From: CAXQUZ01 sp942491145 | GTDB taxonomy: Bacteria > Myxococcota_A > UBA796 > UBA2385 | Length of the DNA stretch: 64,000 bases | Direction: 5' to 3' | Assembly (NCBI GenBank): GCA_942491145.1 | Contig: CALOBC010000014.1 | Span: 1 to 64,000 of the forward strand | Shown: piece after piece, positions 1-11,060 of the stretch | Numbering within the stretch: position 1 is the stretch's first letter | How the letters are laid out: every line of letters starts with the position of its first letter | Notes under the pieces: model-generated | What the model was told of the DNA's origin: nothing | Seen by the model: only the letters and a program-made list of their open reading frames with translations | Databases searched by the model: none | Program-made: the position numbers and the translations under genes

Positions 1-384
1 ATTGCGCGGGGCACGGGCCGAGGCCTCGCACGGGTGATGCACATGGTCTCGCCGAAGAGCGAGCACTGGTCGGTCTCGGTCGAGCTGTGTAGCGCGCTGG
101 AAGGCACCGGCATCGGGGGCGTCTGGGGCCAAGTCGAGGAGCACCGGGAGGCCATGCGGGCCTCGGGAGAGTGGGAGGCCACGCGCGAGGACCAACGCGT
201 TCGCTGGATGTGGCGCATGTTCGAAGATGGCTTGCTCGACACGATTCGTGCCGATGCAGGCATGCGTGATCGAGTCTCGGATGGCGAGGCGGCGGTTCGC
301 GCTGGCGAGCGTTCTCCGGAATCCGTGGTCGATGAGCTGCTCGATCGCTTCCGGGCGCGCTTCGTCGACGATTCGTCTCTGTAG
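1..384 (+). CDS. meaB: MeaB/ArgK-type GTPase, C-terminal fragment
   Basis: The reading frame is open from the first base, so only the end of the gene is present. MeaB-family GTPases load and protect adenosylcobalamin-dependent methylmalonyl-CoA mutase in the cytoplasm. The visible part matches the C-terminal tail of that family: a WSVSVELCSALEGTGI segment (the G5-like SA loop), then VWGQVEEHREAM, an RWMWRMFED helix and a final helix ending in LLDRFRARF. The GTP-binding P-loop lies upstream of the window. The gene ends in TAG and the next gene converges from the other strand 6 bases later. The assignment rests on tail similarity alone; another G3E-like GTPase is less likely. Confidence 0.7.
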   Translation: MARGTGRGLARVMHMVSPKSEHWSVSVELCSALEGTGIGGVWGQVEEHREAMRASGEWEATREDQRVRWMWRMFEDGLLDTIRADAGMRDRVSDGEAAVRAGERSPESVVDELLDRFRARFVDDSSL

Positions 385-390
385 TCCGGT

Positions 391-1065
391 TCAGCGATCC
401 GTGGCCGGGCGCTGCGAGAGATCGCAGAATACGAACCCGTCGCGCTCGACGACGGATCCAACGTCGACATCGACCGGGCTGGCGAAATCGGGGGAATTCC
501 AAACGAAGGTGTGAAACTCGCCGTTTTCGCCGCAAGGGTCGACCTCCGCCGGGAACTCGGCGAGCAACGCCTCGTCGTAGCTCCGGCCGGCGAGTTGGCG
601 ATCGAGCTTGTTCGGATCGACGCAGGTCAAGCGCGCCCGGATCCCGCTGCCGATGATGGCGTGCGCGAGCTCGGTGGGGTCCCGCCCCCAAAGCGGGAAT
701 CTCGGTGTGATCCCGCAACCGGCCATCATGGTCTCTCGGTAGTTCCGCACGTCCTCGAGAAAGATGTCGCCAAACACCATGGATTGCACGCTGTCGGCGC
801 GCGCGCGACCGATGGCCGCACGCATGCGCTCGGCGTAGGTCTCGTTGCTGCACGGCGCAGGAATCTCGACGACGTGCAACGCCAGGCCCAGGCGATCCGC
901 TTGCGCTTCGAGGAGCTCGCGACGAACCGCGTGCATGGACACCCGGTCGTACTCGACGGTCACCGTGGTCAACAAGCCGGCGATCTCGAACTCACCCGAG
1001 GCTCGGGCCACGTGTAGCGCGTACGCGCTGTCCTTGCCGCTGCTCCAGCTGATCCAGGTCTTCAT
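391..1065 (-). CDS. Diphthine--ammonia ligase-like ATP-binding protein (ATP-PPase fold)
   Basis: A 224-residue cytoplasmic protein of the Diphthami_syn_2 (DUF71) family, which uses an N-type ATP-pyrophosphatase fold to adenylate and amidate a substrate. The N terminus carries the ATP-binding PP-loop WSSGKDSAYAL. Family signatures follow: GLLTTV, the VFGDIFLEDVR(N)YRE segment, and a C-terminal DPCGENGEFHTFV motif. The frame is open for 70 more codons upstream, but that stretch overlaps the neighbouring outer-membrane gene in a shadow frame, so the ATG just before KTWISWSSGKDS is taken as the start. Bacterial members have no diphthamide pathway and their substrate is usually unknown. The gene follows the beta-barrel gene on the same strand 20 bases downstream, so the two may be cotranscribed. 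Confidence 0.85.
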   Translation of the reverse strand: MKTWISWSSGKDSAYALHVARASGEFEIAGLLTTVTVEYDRVSMHAVRRELLEAQADRLGLALHVVEIPAPCSNETYAERMRAAIGRARADSVQSMVFGDIFLEDVRNYRETMMAGCGITPRFPLWGRDPTELAHAIIGSGIRARLTCVDPNKLDRQLAGRSYDEALLAEFPAEVDPCGENGEFHTFVWNSPDFASPVDVDVGSVVERDGFVFCDLSQRPATDR

Positions 1066-1085
1066 GGGCGAGGCACGGGCCGGGG

Positions 1086-1805
1086 CTAGAAGAACCAACC
1101 GACCATGAACTGGAAGTCGATCGTGAACATCTGCTCCCAGGGTTCGTAGACGTCGTCGAAGATCGCCATGTCGAACCCGACCTCGCCACCGATGACCAAG
1201 CCGTCGTAGATGCGGAACATCGCGCCCGGCCCCGTGCCGAAATTGAAGCCCGGCCGGGTCGCCTCGTAATCGCATCCCGCGCTGTGAAAGTCCGTGTCGT
1301 CATCGTATTCGAGGTTGTTGGCGAGCTGGACACATCCGACCGCTCCACTGGCCTCGGCTTTCCATGTGGACAGGACGAATCCGGGTTGCAGCGTCGCGTA
1401 GACGAACACCCAATCGAGGCCGGCGCCGATGCGAACCTCGGGCAGGATCCGAAACGCCATGCCGGATGCATCGACATGGCTGTCGTCGTTCCAATCGAGA
1501 TTGTGGATCATGTGCTCGAACCGGCCGCCCACGGTCATCATGATCGGCGTCTTGGCCGACCGGATCATGTATCCGCCTCCGAGCCCGTATTGATAGCTGA
1601 AGTCGAGGCTGTTCTTGGCCTGCGTGGCCGAGGCACCGCCGACGGGCAGGGCGCCGGGACCGGGGGAGAGGTAGATGAAACCGCCGTTTTCGAAGGGATC
1701 CGCTTGGGGTGGACCCTTGGGCGGAGCAGCCGTGGCCTCACCGCTGGCGCTCAGCGCAACCGCGCCGACGAGAAGTGGCGCGAAGAGGAGTCGAGGGTTG
1801 CACAT
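1086..1805 (-). CDS. Outer-membrane beta-barrel-like protein
   Basis: A 239-residue protein with an N-terminal signal peptide (hydrophobic LLFAPLLVGAVALSAS, cleavage likely after EATA). The mature part has alternating polar/hydrophobic short strands rich in aromatic residues and glycine, for example GLGGGYMIRS, MMTVGGRFEHM and LVIGGEVGFDMAIF. It ends in MVGWFF; a C-terminal phenylalanine is typical of proteins inserted by the BAM complex. Two internal cysteines flank an acidic DDDTD loop. No specific family is recognised. It probably sits in the outer membrane; the function is unknown. Confidence 0.65.
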   Translation of the reverse strand: MCNPRLLFAPLLVGAVALSASGEATAAPPKGPPQADPFENGGFIYLSPGPGALPVGGASATQAKNSLDFSYQYGLGGGYMIRSAKTPIMMTVGGRFEHMIHNLDWNDDSHVDASGMAFRILPEVRIGAGLDWVFVYATLQPGFVLSTWKAEASGAVGCVQLANNLEYDDDTDFHSAGCDYEATRPGFNFGTGPGAMFRIYDGLVIGGEVGFDMAIFDDVYEPWEQMFTIDFQFMVGWFF

Positions 1806-1847
1806 GCCTCAGTCTAGAAGGCGCGCGGGCAAGAGGTCCAGCGCCAC

Positions 1848-4535
1848 CTAGTCGACCGTGACTTGCGTCGCTTCGATCCACTGGCCACGTGCGAAGAAGG
1901 CGATGTCTCGGATACCGACCCAATGCTCGCCATGTGCACCTACGAGTTCCGCTCGGACGCGGACCGTCGCGCGCGTCGGACTCCAGGCCAGGGGCGGAGA
2001 CGACCAGGAGGCCTCCCTCGAGTCGGGTGGATCGAGCTCCACGAGCAGCGAGTCGTCGGCGAGGATTCGCAGGCGCGAACCGGGAGCGAGCTGCGAGCCG
2101 GTGATTGTGACGACGAGGTCGACCGGGCGCTCGCCGGCGGCAGGAAGCAGCATGGGGGCGAACCCGAGGGATTCACCCCCGCTGAGCCGCATGGTCATGC
2201 CGGAGATGTCGGGTGTCGGCGTGGTTCCTGGACGAAAACGGTTGAGCGATCTCGCTGCGACCCAGTCGCTGGTGACAAAGGGTTTGCCGAGGTCATCTTG
2301 CCGGGTGAGCGACACGGCCCAGTCGACCGGTTCCTGATCGAGCGCCCCGGCCCCGTGTCGGAGAAGGCGAAGTTCGGACAGCGTGCCGTGCTCACAGGGG
2401 CCGGCAGCGTCCAGGTCGGCCACTCCGAGAATGGACAGGGTCTGCGGGCGCCGTTCGAGCAGATAGGGTCCGAGCGTATCGCGCGCTCGCGGTGAGATCT
2501 TCGGTGTGGTGAAGCTCAGCGGTTGGCCGTCCGCCTCGACCCGCCATCGGTGATTGTTCTCATCGGTTCCCGGCGCGGCCACGAGGACGACGGAGGTCGG
2601 GTCGGCCGATGCAGGGCCGGCGGGAGGCACGGTAACGACCAGGGGATCGGTGGCCGACAGGCACACGCCGCCGTCGCTGCGCCTGTGCTCGGAGAGTGTG
2701 AGCGACTCACCGTCGTCGCTCGCCGCACTCGCTAGCCGCCAGACATCCTGCTCGCCGGCGCGACTCGGATCGACCACGACCTCGAACAGAGCCATTCGCA
2801 GTTCGTGGCGTGTGACGCGATGAGGGATCCGGTCGCGAGTCGCGGTCAGCCCGTGGACGAACAGCTCGAGAACTCCCACGTTCCGCGCTGCGAATGGCGG
2901 TGGGAGCTGGTCGTCGAATCCCGCGATCGTCCTTTGCGCGTCGCCCCGAGCCTCGTTGGTTTCGTAGTTGTGAGTCGCCTCGTTGAGGAGCACGAACACG
3001 CGTGGCCCATCCCTACCCGCATGCGCGGGCTCGGAGATCAGGAGTTCATGGAGCGTCGCGTAGCAGGCCTCTTGCGAGCGATAGGGCACCACGGTGCGGC
3101 CGCGACCGAGCGCGAGCGCGCCGCCGACTTGGTTGTGTGTGTGGCCGTGATGCCAGCCTTCGCCGCCCGCGATGACGATTGCATCCTCGGGGAGATGGTC
3201 GTCGAGCCAATCGACCGCGGTCTCGGCCTCGGCGAACTCGCGGAATCGCGTACTCGGATGGGCGAGCAGGTGTCCAGCGACGCTCCACACCAGGCCGGCA
3301 AACAGCACCGCGGCCGTCGCCGTCGCCGCCGCCTTCGACCGGGGCTTGAGCAGTTGATGGATGTGGGCGACCGCAGCGACCGCAGCAATCGTGGCCGCCG
3401 GGAGCAGCTCCGGAACGAGGTAGCGGGCGTAGTAGAACAGCTCGAGCTTGGGCAGCCCGCGCCCGGCGTAGAGGACGAGCGTCATCGTCGGGATCGACGC
3501 CAGAGCCACGAGCCAGGCGCCTCCGGGCCGGGGTTGCCAGCGAAGTGAGGTCCACAGCGCACCGATCGCTGCGAGCACGATCACCGGCCCACCGAGGGTC
3601 GGAAGCGCCGGGTCGAGTCGTGAGTAGGGCGCCACAAACTCCGTCGACCAGCGCCCGGCGACGTAGAAGGTGATCGCGCACCCAGCGACGAGGGCCAAGA
3701 GCCGAGGGCACTCGGCGAGCATGCGTGCTGCCACTGGGTTGCTGGAGTGCGGTGCTCGCGACAGCGCAAGATCGACGACCAGCCAGATGGCCGCGCCCAG
3801 ACACGCCGTGACGACGAGCTCGACTGGTCCGAACCGTAGCGAGCTCGGTAGCCGGCGCATGAGTTCGTCGTGCACGTAGGGGAATCCGGTAGCGACGTGG
3901 ACGGCGACGCTCGTGCAAAACAGCGCTAGCAAGGGCCATGGGCCTGCCGTGAATGCCCGGCGACCTACGAACTGGCGCTGCCGGGCGAGTCCCACGAGCA
4001 AGACGACCGGCACGAAGAGCCAGGCGTTGCCACGAGTCCAGGTCATCAACCCGACCAGCGTCAGCGCGCGCTGGACATCGCCATGATCCCCGCTGTCTCG
4101 TGCGCGTAGCAGAGACAACCAGGCCGAGAGCGCGAACAAGAACATGGGCCCCTCGCTCAACGGCACGCGATGCGTCCAGATGAGGACGGGGGACAGGGCG
4201 ATCAGCGAGGTGGCCAGCGGTGCCCACGGGCCTCGTGGCCAGATGCGGCGAGCCACGGCGGCGAAGGCGAGCAGGCCCAAGGTGGCGACGAGCACCACGA
4301 CCGGGGCAGGCGAGTCGCTGGCGAATGCGAGTCTTCCCCAAGCGATCAGGATCGGGTGAAGATGAAGGAACTGGGGGACGACGCGGCCTTCGTCGCGATC
4401 GGCCACGTACAGGCCTGGTCGGTATGCGCTCTCATAGACGCCGGCGCGGTACCCATCGTCGCGTCGATCGTAGAGCCCGGCGATGTCCGCGGGTCCGGGG
4501 CGGCTGCCGGTATCGGTCGAGGCTGCGGCAAGCAC
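1848..4535 (-). CDS. Membrane glycosyltransferase (PMT/ArnT-like), C-terminal frame
   Basis: This 895-residue frame is the main part of a large integral membrane protein interrupted by a frameshift at about 4550. It starts after the break with a soluble loop (GLYDRRDDGYRAGVYESAYRPGLY) and PQFLHLHPILIAWG. Multiple transmembrane segments follow, such as VVVLVATLGLLAFAAVA, a loop IWTHRVPLSEGP and further helices up to about residue 420. A long C-terminal exported region has beta-sandwich character and ends in SRLRILADDSLLVELD and WVGIRDIAFFARGQWIEA. The topology and loop motifs fit dolichyl-phosphate-mannose-type (GT-C) glycosyltransferases, which move sugars from lipid carriers at the membrane. 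Acceptor and sugar cannot be read from the sequence. With the upstream piece the intact product would be about 1046 residues. Confidence 0.6.
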   Translation of the reverse strand: MLAAASTDTGSRPGPADIAGLYDRRDDGYRAGVYESAYRPGLYVADRDEGRVVPQFLHLHPILIAWGRLAFASDSPAPVVVLVATLGLLAFAAVARRIWPRGPWAPLATSLIALSPVLIWTHRVPLSEGPMFLFALSAWLSLLRARDSGDHGDVQRALTLVGLMTWTRGNAWLFVPVVLLVGLARQRQFVGRRAFTAGPWPLLALFCTSVAVHVATGFPYVHDELMRRLPSSLRFGPVELVVTACLGAAIWLVVDLALSRAPHSSNPVAARMLAECPRLLALVAGCAITFYVAGRWSTEFVAPYSRLDPALPTLGGPVIVLAAIGALWTSLRWQPRPGGAWLVALASIPTMTLVLYAGRGLPKLELFYYARYLVPELLPAATIAAVAAVAHIHQLLKPRSKAAATATAAVLFAGLVWSVAGHLLAHPSTRFREFAEAETAVDWLDDHLPEDAIVIAGGEGWHHGHTHNQVGGALALGRGRTVVPYRSQEACYATLHELLISEPAHAGRDGPRVFVLLNEATHNYETNEARGDAQRTIAGFDDQLPPPFAARNVGVLELFVHGLTATRDRIPHRVTRHELRMALFEVVVDPSRAGEQDVWRLASAASDDGESLTLSEHRRSDGGVCLSATDPLVVTVPPAGPASADPTSVVLVAAPGTDENNHRWRVEADGQPLSFTTPKISPRARDTLGPYLLERRPQTLSILGVADLDAAGPCEHGTLSELRLLRHGAGALDQEPVDWAVSLTRQDDLGKPFVTSDWVAARSLNRFRPGTTPTPDISGMTMRLSGGESLGFAPMLLPAAGERPVDLVVTITGSQLAPGSRLRILADDSLLVELDPPDSREASWSSPPLAWSPTRATVRVRAELVGAHGEHWVGIRDIAFFARGQWIEATQVTVD

Positions 4536-4539
4536 GGAG

Positions 4540-4989
4540 TCACTGCGAGCCCGGGAGGCGACCGGTTCGAGCGGTGTGGGCTCCGCGAAGCGCGTACGTA
4601 CCCTGGTCGCGGCCGGCGAGCGGCGCCGGAATCGTGGGTAGCCTCAGGAAACCGCCGAGTGCGACGACCACAAACAGGACCGCCAGCATGGGGCGAGACG
4701 AGCGGGTGCCGCCATCGACCGACCGCGCCTTGTTCGCCGACTCCCGGGCGCGCCGAAGCTGGCGCCACGGGACGACGGCAAGTGCGACCAAAGTGAGCGC
4801 AGTGGCCAGGGGAACCGCGCGGAACTGGCCCAGCGCCGCGAGCAGCGTACCTGCGACCCCGATCACGCCCAGCGCGTTCGCGCCCTGGAGGACCACCGCG
4901 TCCAGGCCCAATCGAGCGTGCCGTGTCCACCAGCGTAGGAGCAGCGCGACCAGCAGGAACGCGCTCGCGGAGCTGACGAGCCAGGGCAC
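4540..4989 (-). CDS. N-terminal part of the frameshifted GT-C glycosyltransferase
   Basis: A 149-residue frame with three hydrophobic helices (LVSSASAFLLVALLL, a GVAGTLLAALG region, LAVLFVVVALGGFLRL). It is followed by a catalytic-loop-like sequence AGRDQGTYALRGAHTARTG, where GT-C enzymes carry an acidic residue after the first helices. The frame then terminates within seven codons. Removing one G from the GGG near 4551-4556 joins it directly to the downstream frame, giving TGRLPARSDSVLAAAS. The two pieces are therefore read as one gene broken by a single-base insertion, either real or a sequencing error. A Shine-Dalgarno sequence is not evident upstream of the ATG. Confidence 0.6.
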   Translation of the reverse strand: MPWLVSSASAFLLVALLLRWWTRHARLGLDAVVLQGANALGVIGVAGTLLAALGQFRAVPLATALTLVALAVVPWRQLRRARESANKARSVDGGTRSSRPMLAVLFVVVALGGFLRLPTIPAPLAGRDQGTYALRGAHTARTGRLPGSQ

Positions 4990-5054
4990 GCTCGGAGCAT
5001 ACGCTCGTCGCGCGCTCCATGCCTACACGCGTCCGAACTGCAGCGCGAAAATGG

Positions 5055-5090
5055 GAAGACCCCGGCGAGCGAGGCTCGACCGGGGTCTTC
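5055..5090 (-). terminator. Rho-independent terminator
   Basis: Perfect 11-base inverted repeat (GAAGACCCCGG / CCGGGGTCTTC) with further pairing CGAGC/GCTCG inside the loop. On the minus strand the hairpin is followed by CCATTTTCG. It lies just past the end of the first choice-of-anchor L gene and ahead of the glycosyltransferase gene on the same strand. Confidence 0.75.
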
Positions 5091-5117
5091 GGCGACTGAG
5101 CGCTGGTGCGCGTCAGC

Positions 5118-6561
<1,444 letters not shown>

Positions 6562-6791
6562 TGTCTGAGTACCCCTTCGAAGGTTCGATATCGTAGGCGC
6601 CCGCGGCAGGCGTCCGCAATCCTCTCTCGCGCCCATCCGCTCGGCGGGTGTGTTTCTCGGACAGGTGTGCCGTGGCGAACAGTTGTGCGCGAGCAAGAAC
6701 CGAGCGAGTTTAGGTTTGAGAGTTGTCGATCATCCGGCGCATCGCGCGGCCAGACACCGGGATTGTGCAGCAAGTGCGAACGCGCGCGAAA

Positions 6792-6820
6792 AGGCCCGGG
6801 CAGCGATGCCTCCCGGGCCT
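6792..6820 (-). terminator. Rho-independent terminator of the second choice-of-anchor L gene
   Basis: Perfect 9-base stem AGGCCCGGG / CCCGGGCCT with an 11-base loop; the minus strand continues as TTTTCGCG. It lies about 25 bases past the reconstructed stop codon of the upstream minus-strand gene. Between it and the next gene start (6562-6791) I see no other feature beyond room for a promoter. Confidence 0.75.
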
Positions 6821-6842
6821 ACATGTCTGATGAAGTGCGGCT

Positions 6843-7712
<870 letters not shown>

Positions 7713-7713
7713 C

Positions 7714-8367
7714 ATTGGCTACCAAGTCGCCCTGTTGTCCACCGGCAGGGTGGACGCCGCGGAGGCCGTGATTGCCGACGCACTGGCGATCTGGAACCAG
7801 CCGCTGCTGCCCGACCTCGAGTTCCGCTTGGTCGCGGCCCGCACCCATGTGGCGCTCGCCCGGGGTGATGGGTCTGGGGCGCTGGGCCTGCTGGACCGGG
7901 CGCCCTTCACGGTTCGTGCACTTCGCCGTTTTCGGCTGCCCCGGCTGATTCTGGACAGCCTCACCGCGCGGGCACTGGCCCTCCTGCCGCCCTCGTGGCG
8001 GCGGGACCGACGCCTGCGGTTGGTCCTCCACAGCCTCCAGACCAACGGGTGCGTCTGGGCAGAAGCGATGGGCCAGGCCCACAGCGCCGAGTGGTTGATG
8101 CGGCAGGGCGAGCTCGCCGAGGCGGTGGTGCTGCGGGACCGGGCCACAGACACGCTGCGCGAGGAGCACCATGGCTTGGTGGCGGATGCACTCGGCGGCA
8201 CGGACGGCGACCTTCGGGCACGGGGGGTGGCCGATCCAGGGCTCGCCCGTCGCCTGTTTGTGGGACCCGACGCCGAGCGGCTGTGGTGCCTCGTCAGCGC
8301 ACCGAATCGGCGGCAGCCCCCGCTCGAGTCAGTGCCACAAACTCTCCGTAGTGGCGGACGGCGTTGA
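7714..8367 (+). CDS. TPR-like helical protein, C-terminal fragment
   Basis: From the junction at about 7713 the plus strand encodes IGYQVALLSTGRVDAAEAVIA, then ALAIWNQPLLPDLEFRLVAARTHVALARGD and further paired amphipathic helices with spaced Ala/Leu/Gly, such as MGQAHSAEWLMRQGELAEAV. This resembles the C-terminal tetratricopeptide-type region of large myxobacterial regulatory proteins (for instance TPR-bearing serine/threonine kinases), but no catalytic part is present. There is no convincing start: the first in-frame start-like codon is TTG at 7735, and upstream lies only hexamer repeat. I read it as a truncated gene. It overlaps the end of the convergent gene by about 75 bases. Confidence 0.45.
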   Translation: MGYQVALLSTGRVDAAEAVIADALAIWNQPLLPDLEFRLVAARTHVALARGDGSGALGLLDRAPFTVRALRRFRLPRLILDSLTARALALLPPSWRRDRRLRLVLHSLQTNGCVWAEAMGQAHSAEWLMRQGELAEAVVLRDRATDTLREEHHGLVADALGGTDGDLRARGVADPGLARRLFVGPDAERLWCLVSAPNRRQPPLESVPQTLRSGGRR

Positions 8368-9790
8368 CCAGCTGGTCGTAGCCGATGCTGGCCCGGGCGA
8401 TGGCGCGGAGATGTTGGGAGGCGGCGCCGGGGAGGTCGACCTTGATGGTCATCATTGGCCCGACCTCAGTGGAATAGTCGCCTTCCACGGTGAGCCACGG
8501 GTTTGTGCCCTCACCACCTGCAACCCCGACGACCACGGCGGCCCGGAGCGCCTCGACGGTGGCCAGGACCAGCTTGCCGAGGGACTCCCGGGACGCATCG
8601 CCATCAAACGCCTCGGCAATGTCCCCGTTGTGGTGGATGAGTGCTGCCTCCTGCAACACCCGCACGGCGAGGGCAGACAGCTCCCGCGGCTCACTGTGGT
8701 CTTCGGTCTCGGCCAGGAGGGTGGTCCAAGGGGTGGGCGCCGCAGGACGCACATCCGGGAGCACCAGGGAGCGGACGGCGTGGTGGATGCGGCGGACCTG
8801 ATCCTGACCGAGTCGGCCCTCCAGCAGGGCGTAGTAGGCACCACCCCCAGGGTTGGGAGTCTGCAAGCGGACTTGGTAGGCGAAGGCCAGCTGGTCCGCA
8901 TCCCACTGGACTGTGGCGCAGGTGATGGTGACGGCGCCGTCCTGGAAGCCCTCGTGGTGGGTGCTGGTGCCGACGCCCAGCACGGCGTGTTCGCGAGCCA
9001 CTGTGGCGGCCCGCTGGAGGGCGGCTTCCAAGCTTCCCCGCTGCTCGTCGGTCCTCAGCCCGCCGTGTTGGACGATGGCTTCCAGCAAGTACTGGGACTC
9101 AAGCGCGAGGTAGCCGAGGTCGGTGACATCCGCTTGGGTGGTGGTGTTGGCGGGGCGACCCGGGCCTTGTCCCCCGGCGGATGTGGACTCGGGTCGGGTG
9201 CGGGTCAAGTCCGGTGGTTTGCCCATCAGCATGCGCCGAAGTCTTTGGAGGGCCTCGTGGGCAAACAGGGTCGAGGCCCGTGCAAATGCTTGAAAGAACA
9301 CGAGCTTGGCATTGGGGCTCGGCGTGCCTCGGGGGCTGGCCAGCAAGAACGGCAACCGGGCCACTGCCAGCAGCACCCGCTCGGACTCGTGAAACCCGCT
9401 GGGAAGACGCACGGTGGCGGCGGGAGAGTGGGCAGCTATCTGGGGATGGGGGCCGAGCGCGCCCCACCACGTTGCCACACCAACTGATTGTAGCTCGACC
9501 AATGTGTAGGCGGGATGTCCTTGGTCGTCGAGTACGTCCACCGTGGGCCACTCGCGCTCGATGCCGGCGCAGGACTGCTTCTGGACACTGGCGGGAGCGG
9601 TGAGTGCCCAGGCGTTCAGGGCATTGAGGAAGGTGTCCGTGGGGCCGTCGTCGGCTGCGATGGCGGCCTGAGCGCCAAGCTCCACCAGCATCGAGACTCG
9701 GATGGCGAGGGGGTCCAGCACCGGCCAGATGCACATACGGGCATATTTGACTTGGTCTTTCAGATCTGTCCAAGCTTGCGGGTCAGGCAT
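8294..9790 (-). CDS. Hypothetical protein, 498 residues
   Basis: The start is set by AAAGGGGACCC just upstream of ATG PDPQAWTDLKDQVKYA; the frame continues upstream but without a better site. The protein is mostly alpha-helical and soluble, with no signal peptide or membrane span. Segments such as PDPLAIRVSMLVELGAQAA, LGYLALESQYLLEAIVQHGG and LRAIARASIGYDQLVNAVRHYG look like a helical scaffold. A beta-rich middle (DGAVTITCATVQWDADQLAFAYQV) could bind a ligand. I do not recognise the family. It is divergent from the catalase-like/lipoxygenase-like operon, and both genes have the same AAGGGGA-type ribosome site, which suggests common origin and possibly shared control from 9791-10106. Confidence 0.6.
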   Translation of the reverse strand: MPDPQAWTDLKDQVKYARMCIWPVLDPLAIRVSMLVELGAQAAIAADDGPTDTFLNALNAWALTAPASVQKQSCAGIEREWPTVDVLDDQGHPAYTLVELQSVGVATWWGALGPHPQIAAHSPAATVRLPSGFHESERVLLAVARLPFLLASPRGTPSPNAKLVFFQAFARASTLFAHEALQRLRRMLMGKPPDLTRTRPESTSAGGQGPGRPANTTTQADVTDLGYLALESQYLLEAIVQHGGLRTDEQRGSLEAALQRAATVAREHAVLGVGTSTHHEGFQDGAVTITCATVQWDADQLAFAYQVRLQTPNPGGGAYYALLEGRLGQDQVRRIHHAVRSLVLPDVRPAAPTPWTTLLAETEDHSEPRELSALAVRVLQEAALIHHNGDIAEAFDGDASRESLGKLVLATVEALRAAVVVGVAGGEGTNPWLTVEGDYSTEVGPMMTIKVDLPGAASQHLRAIARASIGYDQLVNAVRHYGEFVALTRAGAAADSVR

Positions 9791-10106
9791 CGGGTCCCCT
9801 TTCACAAAGTTGAGCTGGTACAACGCTCCGGCAATCGTACAGCACATCCCCACTCGAGCATGAATGATGTCAGACCAGGGTCGGCCAGGATCTGCATCAG
9901 GCCGCCGGCCCGCGGTGTGCAGGGCGGAGTTGCCTTTTTGGGTGCGGGACATCAAGCTTGTGCGGGGTTGCACTGGACCTCAAGCCCTCGCATCTTGACG
10001 GGGGAGACGGGCTGCGGGAAACACAGTCCTGCCATCGAGCTGAGTCAGACTCCACTCGCTGGCGTGCACCAACAGACCATCGACCACCCGACTCGAAGGG
10101 GAACCC
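9791..10106. other. Divergent intergenic region
   Basis: About 316 bases between two genes pointing away from each other. Frames read through it only as short shadows. It should hold both promoters, but no clear -35/-10 pair or operator can be picked out by eye. The ribosome sites at either end (AAAGGGGACCC on the minus strand, GAAGGGGAACCC on the plus strand) are near copies of each other. Confidence 0.5.
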
Positions 10107-11060
10107 ATGCCGCCGGCCCCCGTCTCTTGGAGACTGAGCGCCCGCCAGCAAGCGCAAGCCATCGTCAGCGCCGTCCAGCCCTACGCCTCCGCACGGGGCG
10201 CTTGGCCGCTGACGCTTGAGCAGCAGCGCGACAGCACAACGGAGCTGCTCGCTGGGGCCTTCCACAATCCAATGTCCCCGTGGCGAGCCCGACCGGTGCG
10301 AAAGCTGCAACACACCTTTGGCGTCGTGGGGGTGCACCGGCTGCAGATCACGGTCGACCGGTACTCGGGCTTCCTGCGCCGGGACAGCCCCTCGGTGGCG
10401 GTGGGGCGTTGGTCACTGGCACTCGACCCTGCCCATCCCCACTTTCAGCCGATGGTGGGATTGGGTCTCAAGCTGCCGGTGTGGCAAGGACCGTCGGTCG
10501 ATCTGTTGGCCGTCTCGACCTATGAAGTGGGCGACACTGTCGAGACGGTCTTGGCCAGCGGCGTGTCCACCGCGAATCGCGATCCACGAACATTTGTGGG
10601 CCCGGCTTCCGAAGGTCGCTTCGAGCTGGGCGGGATGCTCAACCGCTTTGAGCGTACCCTTGATGTAATAGGGGCCTGCCCTCAGGTGACGGCCGTGCGC
10701 CTGCCGGTGGGCAACTTGGCGATGCACGACGCCTGGGGCACCCGATCTCGGCCGGGTGTTGCACCCTTCGCGATCGACATTGTCCCCACTGCGCAAGCCA
10801 TGGGAGCATTTGCCCAGCGCTTCAGGGCCGGCTCGGGCGACGACTTTACGGCGTGGACACCGGGGGAGTGGGCGGCGTGGCGGGTGCAGCTTGCTGAAGC
10901 CCCAATGGCGGTGGTGTTGGCCCGCCACACGGCGGACGCCGACCCGGAGGAGATCGGCAAGCTGTGGCTCGATGGCGAGCTGAAGCCCGGTCCGGTTGGC
11001 GATCGTTGGCTGCACTTCCGCCACCCGATGGGTGCCGGCGCGTGCCCGGTGGCCCGATGA
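10107..11060 (+). CDS. Possible catalase-fold partner of the lipoxygenase-like protein
   Basis: A 317-residue soluble protein with a good ribosome site (GAAGGGGAACCC-ATG). Its middle (LQHTFGVVGVHRL, a short gap, YSGFLRR, then VGLGLKLPVWQGPSVDLLAV) loosely follows the order of motifs in catalase-core proteins: a His near a first strand, a YTGLF-like turn, a GLALKF-like strand and a PS-N-like strand. The usual heme-pocket residues are not clearly present, so heme binding is doubtful. Its stop overlaps the start of the lipoxygenase-like gene (ATGA), so the two are translationally coupled. Catalase-related and lipoxygenase proteins work in sequence in some oxylipin pathways, which is why I raise this reading; by sequence alone it remains a hypothetical protein. 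Confidence 0.4.
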   Translation: MPPAPVSWRLSARQQAQAIVSAVQPYASARGAWPLTLEQQRDSTTELLAGAFHNPMSPWRARPVRKLQHTFGVVGVHRLQITVDRYSGFLRRDSPSVAVGRWSLALDPAHPHFQPMVGLGLKLPVWQGPSVDLLAVSTYEVGDTVETVLASGVSTANRDPRTFVGPASEGRFELGGMLNRFERTLDVIGACPQVTAVRLPVGNLAMHDAWGTRSRPGVAPFAIDIVPTAQAMGAFAQRFRAGSGDDFTAWTPGEWAAWRVQLAEAPMAVVLARHTADADPEEIGKLWLDGELKPGPVGDRWLHFRHPMGAGACPVAR